The notes: a model not told the origin generated them from the sequence alone. A stretch of 64,000 bases of DNA from Gemmatimonadota bacterium (GCA_022825725.1 JAJDWE010000038.1:16376-80375), one strand, 5' to 3'. Numbered from the stretch's first letter, positions 32,907-46,625 are shown. Made by a program: numbers and translations.

Positions 32907-34300
32907 GGCGCAGTGCCCGAGGCGGCTGGTCGGGTTTCCGCGGCGTGGTCGCCCTCGCCGCCGTGCTGGCGATTGGAGGTCTCGCGATCCCGGCGCCGTC
33001 GGCTGCCCAGAGGTCGACGATCCCGGACACCATCGACATCACGAGGGCGATCCGAATCGCCCTCAGCGAGAGTCCGGTCCTGCGGATGTCCCGGACGGAG
33101 GCGGATCGGGCGGGTGCCGACCGGTTGGCGGCCTGGGGGGCGTTCCTCCCCACGGCCGGCGTGAGCGCCGACCTCAGCCGGTCGAGTTTCTCGCGGACGA
33201 CGTTTGTCGGCGAGGAAGGGCTGTCGGAGACGCTTCCGGCGGTCCTCACGTCTTCGAGCCAGAACGCGGTCCAGACGCTGTTCATGAGCTGGGTCGTCCT
33301 GGATCGCGGTCGCCGTTTCTCCGAGATCTCGCGGTCCGCGGCAAGTCTTCGCGCCGCACAGCGCCGCTACGACGACCGGCAGCGCGAGGTGGTGCTGACG
33401 GTGCGCCGCGACTTCCTCGAAGCCCTGCGGCGGCAGGAACTGCTGGAACTCACGCGAACGCAGATCGCGGACCGGGAACTCGAACTCGAGATCGCCAGCC
33501 GCCGATACGAGATCGCGGCCGTGGAACGAACGGATCTGCTCGCGGCGGAAGGGAACCTGTTGAACGCACGGATCGCCCTCGCGGCCGAAGAGAACCAATT
33601 GCGCGCCGGGCTGCGCCAACTCGTCGTGTCGATGGGACTGCCGCCCGATGCGGGCGACGGTCTCGTGCTCAGGCCCGACGACGGCATGCCGGAGGGCGTC
33701 CCCGATATCGACTTCATCGTTCAGACGGCCGTGACGTCCGACCCCGAACTCGCGGCGCTCGATGCGGAGCGCTCCGCGGCCGCCGCGTCGCTGTGGACCG
33801 CTCGCACCCGCTACCTGCCGGAAGTCCGCGTGAGTCTGGGATGGAATCGCACGGAGAATTTCGGACCGGAGGACTCGTTTTGGCAGTTCAACCCGGGCGA
33901 CACGAGACACGGTTTCCAGATCTCGGCATCGTGGAGCCTGTTTGACGGTTTCCAGCGTGAACGGGAGAACGCCCAGGCGTCGGCGGCCAGGCGGCAGGCC
34001 GAGGAGGACCTGCGACGCCGGCGGCTTGAGATCGAGCGAGATGTGCGGCGGTATGGAGACGACATCACTCGGCTGGACCAGACGCTGAATCTGCTTGAGC
34101 GCGTGTACGCGATCTCGCGGGAGCGTCTGGAGATGCAGCAGGAGCGTTACCGGCTCGGGACCGTGAGTTTCACGGAACTCCAGCAGGCGATCGACGCGGT
34201 GCAGAGGGCGGAGACCGATCTGATCCAGCAGCAATACGATTACCTGATCGCGTGGTCCAGTCTCGCGGAATACATCGAGGCCGGGCCCGGCAGCCCATGA
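32903..34300 (+). CDS. TolC-family outer-membrane efflux channel
   Basis: A 465-residue outer-membrane channel protein with a signal peptide (about 1-34, VALAAVLAIGGLAIPAPSAAQ). It consists of two repeated halves of long helices: ITRAIRIALSESPVLRMSRTEA in the first and IVQTAVTSDPELAALDAERSAAAASL in the second, plus family segments YDDRQREVVLTVRRDFLEALR and RYRLGTVSFTELQQAIDAVQRAE. ATG 32903 overlaps the adaptor stop; the frame stays open upstream inside the adaptor gene without relevance. It completes the tripartite pump with the two downstream RND proteins. Confidence 0.93.
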   Translation: MRRSARGGWSGFRGVVALAAVLAIGGLAIPAPSAAQRSTIPDTIDITRAIRIALSESPVLRMSRTEADRAGADRLAAWGAFLPTAGVSADLSRSSFSRTTFVGEEGLSETLPAVLTSSSQNAVQTLFMSWVVLDRGRRFSEISRSAASLRAAQRRYDDRQREVVLTVRRDFLEALRRQELLELTRTQIADRELELEIASRRYEIAAVERTDLLAAEGNLLNARIALAAEENQLRAGLRQLVVSMGLPPDAGDGLVLRPDDGMPEGVPDIDFIVQTAVTSDPELAALDAERSAAAASLWTARTRYLPEVRVSLGWNRTENFGPEDSFWQFNPGDTRHGFQISASWSLFDGFQRERENAQASAARRQAEEDLRRRRLEIERDVRRYGDDITRLDQTLNLLERVYAISRERLEMQQERYRLGTVSFTELQQAIDAVQRAETDLIQQQYDYLIAWSSLAEYIEAGPGSP

Positions 34301-34313
34301 CGAAACCCCGCTA

Positions 34314-37720
<3,407 letters not shown>

Positions 37721-37724
<4 letters not shown>

Positions 37725-40700
37725 TCGATCTGGCCATCCGCCGACCGGTGGCCACCGCCGCGATCTACATCGCCCTCTTCGCGCTCGGCGTGACGAGCTT
37801 CCGGCTCATTCCGGTCGAGGATCTGCCCGAGGTCGAGTTTCCCCGTCTCACGGTCACCGCCACCTGGAACGGAGCTTCTCCCGAGGCGCTGGAAGCCTTC
37901 GTGACCGCGCCGCTCGAGACCGTCATCCAGCAGGTCGGCGGCGTGGAGAAGGTCGTCTCGGAGTCCTCCGCCGATGCGCGCGGGACGGGTTCGAGCGCCC
38001 GGATCGAAGTGGAATTCGAGCGCGATACGCGCATGGAGTTCGCCCGCCTCGAACTCGGCGAGAGGATCAACTCGATCCGCGACGAACTGCCGGAGGGCGT
38101 GGTGCCCAGCCTCTCCGAGTACGTCCCGCAGGAATTCGCCGAGGAGGAAGAGCGACTCCTCAGCTTCTCCCTGACGGGCCCCTACACGTTCGCGCGCCTG
38201 GGAGAGATCGCCGAGGAGGAGATCGCGCCCTTCGTGCGGGGACTGCCGGGCGTGTCCGCAGTGGACGTTCTGGGCGCGGAGCGCCGCGAGATCGCCGTGG
38301 AGCTCGACCGGGGCCGGCTGGAGGCGCTCGGGCTGCGGCCGGAAGAGGTCAGCCGGCGGATCGTCGAGTTGTCCGAGCCGAAAGCGCCGGGATCGGTCGA
38401 ACTCGATGGGCGGCAATTCGCCATCGCCGTCCGCACCCGGGCGCTCGAAGTGTCCGACATCGAGGAAATGATCGTCCTCACGCGGCCCGATGGGCCGGTC
38501 CGCGTCGGCGATCTGGGGCAGGTCCGCGACCAGACGGAAGACCCGATGTTCTTCTGGCGCATCGACTCCCAGCCCACGATCTCGATCAGCGTGTACCGCC
38601 AGTCGGGCACGAACGTGATCGAGGTCGCGGATGATGTGAAGGCCGCGATGACCGAACTGGGCTCGACGCTCCCGGCGGGCGTGGGCCTCGAGTTGCTGAC
38701 CGATCAGAGCGAGAACATCCGCGAGCAACTCTCGGAACTTCGGCTCCGCGCGATCGCCGCCGCCATCGTGATCTTCATCGTGCTCACGCTCTTCCTGCGG
38801 TCGCTCGGCGCCGTCCTCGTCGTGTTCGCGACGATCGGATTCAGCGTCCTGACCGCGGTGAACTTCCTCTACCTCGGCGGTTTCTCGCTGAACCTGCTCA
38901 CGCTGTGGGGACTCGCGTGGGGGTTCGGCCTGGTCGTCGACAACGGCATCGTCGTGCTCGAGAACGTGGAGCGTCACCGCCGGGCGGGGGCGGGCCCATC
39001 CGATGCCGCGAGCCGCGGGGCGCGCCAGGTCGTTCTGCCGGTCCTCGCCGCGACGCTGACGACCGCGATCGTTCTCGTGCCCTTCCTCTTCCTGCAAGGG
39101 GAGCTGCGGGTCTACTACCTGCCGCTCTCGTTCGCCGTCGGGTTTTCGATCATCGCGAGCCTCTTCGTGGCGTTCACCTTCGTCCCGGCACTCGCGTCGC
39201 GCGTCGCCCGCATGCGGGACTCCGCCGGGGCCGTGGTCGATCCGGCCCGGACGACGGGGGACGCCGCGTCATCGCCGACCTCGGTGTCCGAGCCGTTCTA
39301 CATCGCGGGATACCGGTCGCTCCTCGGGTTCGCGCTTCGGCACCCCGTCGTCGTCGCGCTCGTCTGCCTCGGGAGCCTCGCCGGGAGCTGGTACCTGTTC
39401 GACGAACACGTGAGCACCGGGAGGTACTGGAGCGGATTCGGGGGAAGCGACAGCTATATCACGATCACGATCAGCTTCCCGCGCGGCGCGGGGCTCGAAC
39501 GCACGGACGAGCTCGTGCGCTCGTTCGAAGCGAAGCTCGCCACCATCGATGAGGTGAAGCGCTTCGAGGCGCAGGTCCGGCCCAACTACGCGTACATGCG
39601 CGCGGAGTTCCCGGACGAGATCGAGCACACGTCCATCCCGGTAGCCATCAAGGACCAGATGGTCGCCTACAGCTATGGGTTCTCGGGCGTCGATGTCTTC
39701 GTGCGCGGATACGGTCCGAGCTTTTACGGCGGCGGGTCGAGTCCGCCCAACTACAGCCTTCAGGTGCTCGGGTACAACTATCTGACGGTGCAGGAGATCG
39801 CCGAGGAGATCGCGTCGCGCCTGACGCGATTCTCGCGGATCCGCGACGTGGATCCGAACGCGAACAGCAACTGGTACTCGCGCGACAAGGAGTTCGAGTA
39901 CTACGTGGAGCCGGACCGGGAGGCGCTGGCGGCGTACGATCTCCCCGTTTCCCAACTGCTCAACTACGTGTCCAGCAACATCCAGGGCCGTCCGTCCCAG
40001 AGCCGGATCCGGGTGGGCGGCGAAGAGGTGCGGTACGCCGTCAAGGTGGACGGGTATCGCGAGTTCGACTTCCACGATCTGAGCGATCTGCGCGTGCCGG
40101 TCTCCTCCCGCGAGGAACTCCGGCTCGCGAACGTCGCGGAAGTGGGGCGCCGGCAGGTTCTGGCCAACATCCGGCGGGAGGACCAGCAGTACGAGAGGAC
40201 CGTGGCCTGGGAGTTCCGGGGGCCGGTGAGGTTCGGCGACCTCGTCCGCGACGCGGTCGTGGACGCGATGGAACTCCCGCCCGGATACAGGATCGAGAAA
40301 TCGAGCTTCGGGGGCTGGACGACGGAGGAGACGACGCAGATGTGGGTCGTCCTCGCCTTCTCCATCCTCCTCATCTACATGGTGACTGCCGGTCTGTTCG
40401 AGTCGCTCGCGGCGCCGTTCGTCGTGCTCTTCTCGCTGCCCTTCGCCCTCATCGGCGTCTTCCTCATCTTCTTCTACACCGACGCGACGTTCACCCGTAC
40501 CGCGTTCATCGGCACGATCATGATGGGCGGCATCGTCGTGAACAATGCCATCCTCGTGGTTTACCACATCGGCGAAGTGCGCAAACGCATGCCGACGGGC
40601 GCGGCGATCGTGCAGGGGACGCTGGAGCGGGTGCGCCCGATCCTCATGACGACGCTGACGACGGTGTTCGGACTCCTGCCTCTCGTCCTCTTCGCGCCCT

Positions 40701-40825
40701 CCCAGGATGAGAACATCTGGAACGCGCTCGCGCTGGCGACGATCGGGGGGTTGATTTCGAGTACACTGTTCGTGCTCGTCGCAATTCCCGTCGCATATCG
40801 TTACATCGTGGCACGCCGTATCTGA
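37721..40825 (+). CDS. RND family efflux transporter (second of two)
   Basis: A second full-length RND pump, 1034 residues, clearly different in sequence from the first. It starts MIDLAIRRPVATAAIYIAL, has GFGLVVDNGIVVLENV in TM4 and GGIVVNNAILVVYHIGEVRKRMP in TM10. The relay Asp of TM4 is present, whereas TM10 reads VNNAI without the Asp/Lys seen in the first pump (VNDAIVKV). The ATGA overlap makes roughly equal translation likely, which is compatible with a mixed trimer as in MdtBC, but two separate homotrimers sharing one adaptor are equally possible. Confidence 0.92.
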
Positions 40826-40897
40826 CGGCACGCCCGCCGGCAGGCGGAGGCCTGGACGGGGGGGCGCACGGGAACACAACAGCTGACGGGGGTCGAG

Positions 40898-41584
40898 ATG
40901 GTACGGTCGCGTCTATCCGGGTCCGGTTTCAGGCCGGGTTGGCTGCTTATCGGGTGTCTGCTGGCGGTAGCCGCCTGTGAGCCGGGCGGAGGACCGAGCG
41001 AATTCCTTCGGGACCCGGGTTCGGCAGAGGTGAACATGACGGCTCCGGCGACTTTTCAGGTTCGTTTCGAGACTTCGAAGGGAACGTTCGTGGTGGAGGC
41101 GCACCGGGAGTGGGCCCCTAACGGCGTGGACCGCTTCTACAACCTGGTGGAGAACGGGTTCTTCGACGACGTGAGGTTTTTCCGCGTGATCGCCGGCTTC
41201 ATGGCGCAGTTCGGGATCAATGGAGACCCGGAGATCCAGAGTGGGTGGCGCGACGCGAACATCCAGGACGACCCGGTAGTCGAGGGGAATACGCGCGGGC
41301 GAGTGAGCTTCGCCCAGACGTCGATGCCGAACAGCCGGAGTACGCAACTCTTCATCAACTTCGGCGACAACTCGCGTCTCGACGGGATGGGGTTCGCCGC
41401 CATCGGCGAGGTGATTTCGGGCATGGACGTCGTGGACGCGCTCTACTCCGGTTACGGGGATGGGGCGCCGGGCGGGAGCGGGCCGAGCCAGGGGCGCATT
41501 CAGGAGGAGGGGAACGCCTACCTGGAGGCGGAGTTCGCGGAACTGGACTACATCGAGCGGGCGACGATCAGCGGTGGGAATTAG
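40898..41584 (+). CDS. Cyclophilin-type peptidyl-prolyl isomerase lipoprotein
   Basis: Catalyses cis-trans isomerisation of X-Pro bonds, here on the envelope side. The 228-residue protein has a lipoprotein signal with LAVAAC, lipidated Cys27, then a single cyclophilin domain (about 50-215): TSKGTFVVEAHREWAPNGVDRFYNLVENGFFDDVRFFRVI, FAQTSMPNSRSTQLFINFGDN and FAAIGEVISGMDVVDAL. The catalytic Arg is in RFFRVI and the QLFINFGDN strand is typical. The 3' end overlaps the aminopeptidase gene by 11 bases. Confidence 0.93.
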   Translation: MVRSRLSGSGFRPGWLLIGCLLAVAACEPGGGPSEFLRDPGSAEVNMTAPATFQVRFETSKGTFVVEAHREWAPNGVDRFYNLVENGFFDDVRFFRVIAGFMAQFGINGDPEIQSGWRDANIQDDPVVEGNTRGRVSFAQTSMPNSRSTQLFINFGDNSRLDGMGFAAIGEVISGMDVVDALYSGYGDGAPGGSGPSQGRIQEEGNAYLEAEFAELDYIERATISGGN

Positions 41585-42737
41585 GGGGACGGCCAGCCGG
41601 GCAGCGAGGGCGGCGGCGCTCGTCCTCGCGGCCATGGCGGTGTCGCCGCCCACGGACGCCATGGGCCAGGAGACGGGGCAGGTCGGCGCGGAGCGGCCGC
41701 GGGCGCGGGAGGCGGGCGTCCTCATCGGGCGGCTGCCAACGGGCCCGCTGAATGCGATCACCGACGTGCCCGGGGTCCGTGTGGGCCACCGCACGGTGTG
41801 GGTCGGCGATTCGATCCGCACGGGGGTCACGGCGATCCTCCCGCACGGGGACAATGTGTTCGAGCGGCGGGTGCGGGCGGCGATCGCGGTCGGGAACGGG
41901 TTCGGGAAGCTGGTGGGACTGAGCCAGGTCAACGAACTCGGCGAACTCGAGACGCCGGTCCTCCTCACCGGCACGCTGAGCGTGTTCCGCGCGGCGGACG
42001 CGCTCCTCGACACGCTCCTGTCGCTCCCGGCGAACCGCGACGTGCGGTCGATGAATCCGGTCGTAGGCGAGACGAACGATGGGTACCTGAGCGACATCCG
42101 CGTGCGCCCGATCCGGCCCGAGCACGTGCGCGAGGCGCTGCGCACCGCGGCGAGCGGCCCGGTGGAGGAGGGGTCGGTCGGGGCCGGGACCGGGACGATC
42201 GCCTTCGGCTGGAAGGGCGGGATCGGGACCTCGTCGCGACGGTTCGATCTCGGAGGGCGGATCGTGAACGTCGGCGTGCTCGTGCAGAGCAACTTCGGCG
42301 GCTCGCTGCGGATCGACGGCGTGCGGGTGGGAGAGAAGCTCGCCGCGGCCGGTCTGCGCGGGGGGCGCGCCCAAGGGGATGGCGACGGTTCCGTGATGAT
42401 CGTGATCGCGACGGACCTGCCGCTGGCGCACCGCGAACTGGACCGGGTGGCCGACCGCGCGTTCATGGGACTCGCCCGCACGGGGTCGCACATGTCGCAC
42501 GGATCGGGGGACTACGCGATCGCCTTCTCGACCGGCGAAGGGGCTGCGGTCCGGGACGGCCGCGCGTTGTCGCGCGTCTTCGAGGCGGTGGTCGAGGCGA
42601 CGGACGAAGCCGTCGTCAACTCCCTCTTCGCGGCGACGTCCGTGACGGGGCACGGGGGACGGACGGTCGAAGCGCTCCCGCTCGAACCCACCCTGCGGCT
42701 GCTCCGCGAGGCGGGCGTCCTCGGGACGCCGCGGTGA
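41574..42737 (+). CDS. Exported DmpA-family aminopeptidase (peptidase S58)
   Basis: Self-processing N-terminal nucleophile-type peptidase; DmpA removes N-terminal L- or D-residues, and relatives cleave beta-peptides. The 387-residue product carries a signal-like N-terminus (AARAAALVLAAMAV, about 11-24), then ITDVPGVRVGH, ETNDGYLSD, VGAGTGTIAFGWKGGIGTSSR, VQSNFGG and DGSVMIVIATDLPLAH. By comparison with DmpA, autocleavage should occur before Ser273. GTG 41574 gives the best signal peptide and overlaps the cyclophilin gene; ATG further in would remove it. The start is moderately sure. Its stop overlaps the next gene (GTGA). Confidence 0.88.
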   Translation: MGIRGTASRAARAAALVLAAMAVSPPTDAMGQETGQVGAERPRAREAGVLIGRLPTGPLNAITDVPGVRVGHRTVWVGDSIRTGVTAILPHGDNVFERRVRAAIAVGNGFGKLVGLSQVNELGELETPVLLTGTLSVFRAADALLDTLLSLPANRDVRSMNPVVGETNDGYLSDIRVRPIRPEHVREALRTAASGPVEEGSVGAGTGTIAFGWKGGIGTSSRRFDLGGRIVNVGVLVQSNFGGSLRIDGVRVGEKLAAAGLRGGRAQGDGDGSVMIVIATDLPLAHRELDRVADRAFMGLARTGSHMSHGSGDYAIAFSTGEGAAVRDGRALSRVFEAVVEATDEAVVNSLFAATSVTGHGGRTVEALPLEPTLRLLREAGVLGTPR

Positions 42738-44428
42738 AACCGTTGATTCCCGCGTCCGCGCAGCAGCCGCTGCCCCGGGCGCGCTTCATCGTCGAGGAGG
42801 ATCCCGGCCCGGAAGCCGTGCCGCTGGACGTCCTCTTCGTGGGCGGAGGTCCCGCCGGGCTGGCGGGAGCGATCCGGCTCGCGCAACTGGCGGCGCGCGA
42901 CCGCGAGCAAGGCGGGCCGCTCGCCGACCTCGAGATCGGCGTCCTCGAGAAGTCGGGTGAGCTCGGGGAGCACTGCCTCTCCGGGGCGGTCGTGAACCCG
43001 GAGGCCTTCCGCACGCTCTTCCCGGACCTCGACGAGGCGGAGCTTCCCCTCCGGGGCCGCGTGGCGGGCGATCGGGTGCTGCTCCTCACGCAACGCGGAA
43101 AGATCCGGCTCCCGACCCCGCCCTCGATGCGGAACCACGGCCACCACGTGGCCTCGATCTGCGAGATCGTGCGCTGGCTGGGTGCGCGGGCGGAGGAGCT
43201 GGGGGTGAACGTATTCACGGGGTTCCCCGCCGACGCGCTCCTCATGCGCGGGGGGCAGGTCGTCGGCGTCCGCACGACGCCCGCCGGTCTGGACCGCGAG
43301 GGGAATCCGGCGGGCGGCTACATGCCGGCCACGGACCTCTCCGCGCGGATCACCGTCCTCGCCGAAGGGACCCGCGGGCCTCTGAGCCTGGCCTGGCTCG
43401 AGCGGGAAGGCGTCGGTTCGGCGAACCCGCAGATCTTCGCGCTCGGAGTCAAGGAACTGTGGGAGGTCGCCCATCCGCCCGACGCGGTCACGCATACCAT
43501 GGGTTGGCCGCTTCCGCGGGATGCGTTCGGCGGCAGCTTCATCTATCCCATGGGCGGGAATCTCGTGTCGCTGGGCCTCGTCGTGGGCCTCGACGCACCC
43601 TACGTCGACCTCGACGTACACGCGCTGCTGCAACGCTTCAAGCAGCACCCGTTCGTGCGCGGGATCCTCGACGGTGGCGAACTCGTGGAGTGGGGAGCGA
43701 AGACGATTCCGGAGGGGGGATACCACGCGATCCCCGACCGGCTGAGCGGGGATGGACTGCTCATCGCCGGTGATGCCGCGGGACTCGTCGACGTCGCCTC
43801 GCTCAAGGGGATCCACTACGCGATGCGGTCGGGCGTCCTCGCGGCGGACGCCATCGGCCGGGCCCTGGCGGACGGGCGCGGGGAGGAGGACGTCACGGAG
43901 GGTGCCGTCCCGGCGGCTCGCCTCGCGTCATACGATGCGGCCCTGAGGGAGAGCCTCATGCAGGACCCGCTGTACCGCAACCGGAACCAGCGGCTCGCCT
44001 TCAAGTCCGGCTTCTTCGCGGGAGGCCTCAAGGCGGGGCTCATGCAGGCGACGGGCGGAACGTTGCCCGGCGCCCGGATCCCGAGCGAGCCCGACGCGGC
44101 GGGTCCTCGTCGCAAGCGCCTGGGGCTCGACTCCGCGTACGACTCCGAGCACGCCGTCGCCAAAGTCGACGCGGTCTTCCGTTCCGGGAACGCGACCCGG
44201 GACGACATTCCCCCGCACCTCCTCCCCGGGCCGGCAGCGGGCGCGGAGGTGTCGCCGGAGATGGCGGAAATTTATGCGAGCCTCTGCCCTGCGGGCGTGT
44301 ACGAGCGCGACGGCGACCGCCTCGTCGTGAATGCGCCGAACTGCATCGACTGCAAGGCGACGGACGTCCTGGGTCCCCGCTGGACGCCGCGGGAGGGCGG
44401 CAGCGGCCCGGCCTACAAGAGGATGTGA
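42734..44428 (+). CDS. Electron transfer flavoprotein-ubiquinone oxidoreductase, atypical Fe-S site
   Basis: Passes electrons from ETF to the quinone pool. The 564-residue protein has the FAD motif VLFVGGGPAGLAGAIRLAQLA (about 35-55), GELGEHCLSGAVVNP, the membrane-associated region (GGSFIYPMGGNLVSLGLVVGLD), GDAAGLVDVASLKGIHYAM, and a C-terminal ferredoxin-like domain with CPAGVY (Cys518). The expected CxxCxxC triad reads Cys537-I-D-Cys540-K-A-Thr543, so the fourth [4Fe-4S] ligand is Thr. GTG start overlaps the DmpA gene. etfA/etfB are not in the window. The Fe-S change is read directly from the codons (TGC, TGC, ACG). Confidence 0.92.
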   Translation: MKPLIPASAQQPLPRARFIVEEDPGPEAVPLDVLFVGGGPAGLAGAIRLAQLAARDREQGGPLADLEIGVLEKSGELGEHCLSGAVVNPEAFRTLFPDLDEAELPLRGRVAGDRVLLLTQRGKIRLPTPPSMRNHGHHVASICEIVRWLGARAEELGVNVFTGFPADALLMRGGQVVGVRTTPAGLDREGNPAGGYMPATDLSARITVLAEGTRGPLSLAWLEREGVGSANPQIFALGVKELWEVAHPPDAVTHTMGWPLPRDAFGGSFIYPMGGNLVSLGLVVGLDAPYVDLDVHALLQRFKQHPFVRGILDGGELVEWGAKTIPEGGYHAIPDRLSGDGLLIAGDAAGLVDVASLKGIHYAMRSGVLAADAIGRALADGRGEEDVTEGAVPAARLASYDAALRESLMQDPLYRNRNQRLAFKSGFFAGGLKAGLMQATGGTLPGARIPSEPDAAGPRRKRLGLDSAYDSEHAVAKVDAVFRSGNATRDDIPPHLLPGPAAGAEVSPEMAEIYASLCPAGVYERDGDRLVVNAPNCIDCKATDVLGPRWTPREGGSGPAYKRM

Positions 44429-44433
44429 GCCGA

Positions 44434-44451
44434 CCGGCCCGACAAGGCCGG
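44434..44451. terminator. Short GC hairpin at convergent gene ends
   Basis: CCGGCC (44434-44439) pairs with GGCCGG (44446-44451) around CGACAA, in the 28-base gap between the ETF-QO gene and the minus-strand flavoprotein. No U-tract. Confidence 0.3.
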
Positions 44452-44456
44452 CCCGG

Positions 44457-45701
44457 TCAGCGCGCTCCGGTCGCGCGCGCGGCGTTCCATCCGAGGAGCG
44501 AGAAGGCGTCGGCGACCTGCTCGTACCCCGTCCGCATGAGGAAAGCGGAGTTCTTGCCGAAGCTCTTGGAGCCCAGGATGAAGAAACCGGGTTCGGGATT
44601 GCGCAGCGTCTCGGGCCCGAGCGCCTCCGCCGCGATACAGCAGTCCGCCGGCGCGTCGTCCTGCGGGCCCTGAGCGGCGAGGAGCGCGGCGGAGACGCCC
44701 ATGGGGCCGTGAGACGCGTAGCAGACGTGCACCTGGAGCTGGCGATACAGCCGGTCATCCGGTTCGTAGCCGACATTCGCCACGATCCGGTCGAAACGGT
44801 CGCGCCGGACGTTCCCGGCGATCTCCAGGTCGACCTCGAACCCCCGCGAATCGCGCTGGGCGACGGAGAGCAGCCGGCTCCGCGAGAGCCACTCGCAGCC
44901 GGGGGGCGGCTCGGCGGCGATCGCGTTGGCCCGGCGCGTGAGCCTCACGCGCTCGGGGAGCGGATCGTCCGGGATCGCCCGGAGCGGGGTGCCGTGAGCC
45001 TCGCGGCTGGCCCAGGTGAACCGCGTCGCCGGGACGGAGCGGGCGAGCGCCGCGAGGGCGCACGCGGTGGTGGCGGCCGAATGACCGCTTCCGAGGAGGA
45101 GCGTGCGTCGCGCGGCGTAGCGCCCGCGCTGGGCGCCGAGCACATCCCGGACGCGGTATTCGATCGCGCGTCGCGCGGACCGCTCGCCGACGGCGGGCGT
45201 GCCGCCCGGCCCCGCCCAGTTGGGCCGCCCGTAGGTCCCCGAGCAGTCGAACACGGCCCGGGCGAACACCTCGGCCTCGGCGCCGTTCTCCTCCACGAGC
45301 AGCCGGAAGGGCTGTTCAGCCCGGGCGGCCTCGCCGAGCGCCTCGCCCTTCAGCCGATCCGCCCGGGCGACGTCGCACACGCGCGCCCCCTCGCGAAGAT
45401 CCACCCGCGACCGCAGGGACTCGGCCAGCGGCAGCAGGTAACGTGTCCGCAACTCCGTGCCCGTGAGCAGCTCCCCCGCCGCCGGAAGTTCCGCCTCCCG
45501 GCCACCCAACAGTTCCAGCCCGGCGGGCCCCGCGTTCCACTCGAACGGGGAGAAGAGTCGCATCCAGCCCCAGGCGCGGACGTGATCCGCGACCGCCCCG
45601 GCGTCGAACAGGACCGTCGCAAGCCCGGCGCGGGTCGCCCGGGCCGCAGCCTCGAGCCCGACCGGCCCGGCTCCGATGATGGCAAGATCCATCGCTTGCA
45701 C
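44457..45701 (-). CDS. FAD-dependent oxidoreductase, two-dinucleotide-binding-domain type
   Basis: A 414-residue flavoprotein with an N-terminal Rossmann motif LAIIGAGPVGLEAAARATRAG (about 6-26) and a second dinucleotide motif LLLGSGHSAATTACALAAL near 230. The layout resembles the flavin monooxygenase and thioredoxin-reductase-like superfamily; there is no CxxC redox pair. GTG 45701 is chosen because GGAG lies 9 bases upstream on this strand; ATG 45692 is the next option, and longer starts lack a ribosome-binding site. It is divergent from the PlsC gene and convergent with ETF-QO. Substrate unknown. Confidence 0.8.
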   Translation of the reverse strand: MQAMDLAIIGAGPVGLEAAARATRAGLATVLFDAGAVADHVRAWGWMRLFSPFEWNAGPAGLELLGGREAELPAAGELLTGTELRTRYLLPLAESLRSRVDLREGARVCDVARADRLKGEALGEAARAEQPFRLLVEENGAEAEVFARAVFDCSGTYGRPNWAGPGGTPAVGERSARRAIEYRVRDVLGAQRGRYAARRTLLLGSGHSAATTACALAALARSVPATRFTWASREAHGTPLRAIPDDPLPERVRLTRRANAIAAEPPPGCEWLSRSRLLSVAQRDSRGFEVDLEIAGNVRRDRFDRIVANVGYEPDDRLYRQLQVHVCYASHGPMGVSAALLAAQGPQDDAPADCCIAAEALGPETLRNPEPGFFILGSKSFGKNSAFLMRTGYEQVADAFSLLGWNAARATGAR

Positions 45702-45787
45702 GCGCGCTGGCTCCAGATCGTCGTGGTTCACTGGCGTCTCGACCGCCCGGCCTTCCCGCCGATTCCGTGGCAACCTACTCTCAGGCG

Positions 45788-46552
45788 ATGACGGATCGCG
45801 AGAACCCGAAGCGGGCGAGCGCGTCGCCGCCGGATTGGGCCCCGGGCCCCATCACGCGGCGGCTGACGCCGGTCACTCGCTGGATCATCACGAACTTCGT
45901 GGCTCCACCCTGCGTCTTCCTTCTCTTCGGTCTCCTCAACCGGACGCGGGTCTACGGGCGACGGCGAATCCGCCACGTCCCGAACACGCTCGTTCTCTCG
46001 AATCACCAATCGATGATCGACTCGTTTCCGATCGCCTACTACCTCTTTTTCCCGGAAAAGATGTTCAGGCCCGAACTCGCGCCCTGGAACGCGGCCGCGG
46101 CGGAGAACTTTTTCAAGAACCCGTTCCTTGGCTGGGTGTTCCACCAGTTCCAGTGCATTCCGGTGCGGCGCGGCCGCCGCGACCTGAGCGCGATGATCCG
46201 CTCCGCAGGCGTGCTTCGAGCGGGGATCCTCACCTTCTTCCCGGAGGGTACCCGCTCGCGGGACGGGCAGGTCGGACGCGGGCGGGCCGGCGCAGGCATG
46301 GTCATCCTTCAGACCCGCCCGCAGGTGGTCCCGATCACGCTGGAAGGGCTGGATCGCGTCCTTCCCATAGGCTCCCGCCTCCCGCGGATCGGGCAGCGGG
46401 TGTCGATCTACGTGGGCCGCCCCGTGCCGTACGACGACCTCGCCGCCGAGGGCCGTTCGCGAAAGAACGCCCAACAGATCGTCGATCGGGTGATGGAACG
46501 GATCGCCTTCCAGCAACGCGTTCTCCGGCGCCTGCACCGCCGCCGTCCGTAG
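45788..46552 (+). CDS. 1-acyl-sn-glycerol-3-phosphate acyltransferase (PlsC family)
   Basis: Membrane enzyme that acylates lysophosphatidic acid or a related acceptor. The 254-residue protein has an N-terminal membrane helix (about 32-52), the catalytic HX4D motif in SNHQSMID, motif II RPELAPWN region, motif III FFPEGTRSRDG and motif IV VVPITLEG. ATG 45788 gives a normal cytoplasmic N-terminus; an in-frame GTG at 45767 is possible. The C-terminus is highly basic (RRLHRRRP). Specific acceptor is not determined. Confidence 0.88.
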   Translation: MTDRENPKRASASPPDWAPGPITRRLTPVTRWIITNFVAPPCVFLLFGLLNRTRVYGRRRIRHVPNTLVLSNHQSMIDSFPIAYYLFFPEKMFRPELAPWNAAAAENFFKNPFLGWVFHQFQCIPVRRGRRDLSAMIRSAGVLRAGILTFFPEGTRSRDGQVGRGRAGAGMVILQTRPQVVPITLEGLDRVLPIGSRLPRIGQRVSIYVGRPVPYDDLAAEGRSRKNAQQIVDRVMERIAFQQRVLRRLHRRRP

Positions 46553-46625
46553 CGGCCCGCGGCAAGAGCCCCGCTGCGTTCGGGCGACGCTGGACATTCG
46601 CGGTCAGATCCGACATTCTTCCCGC

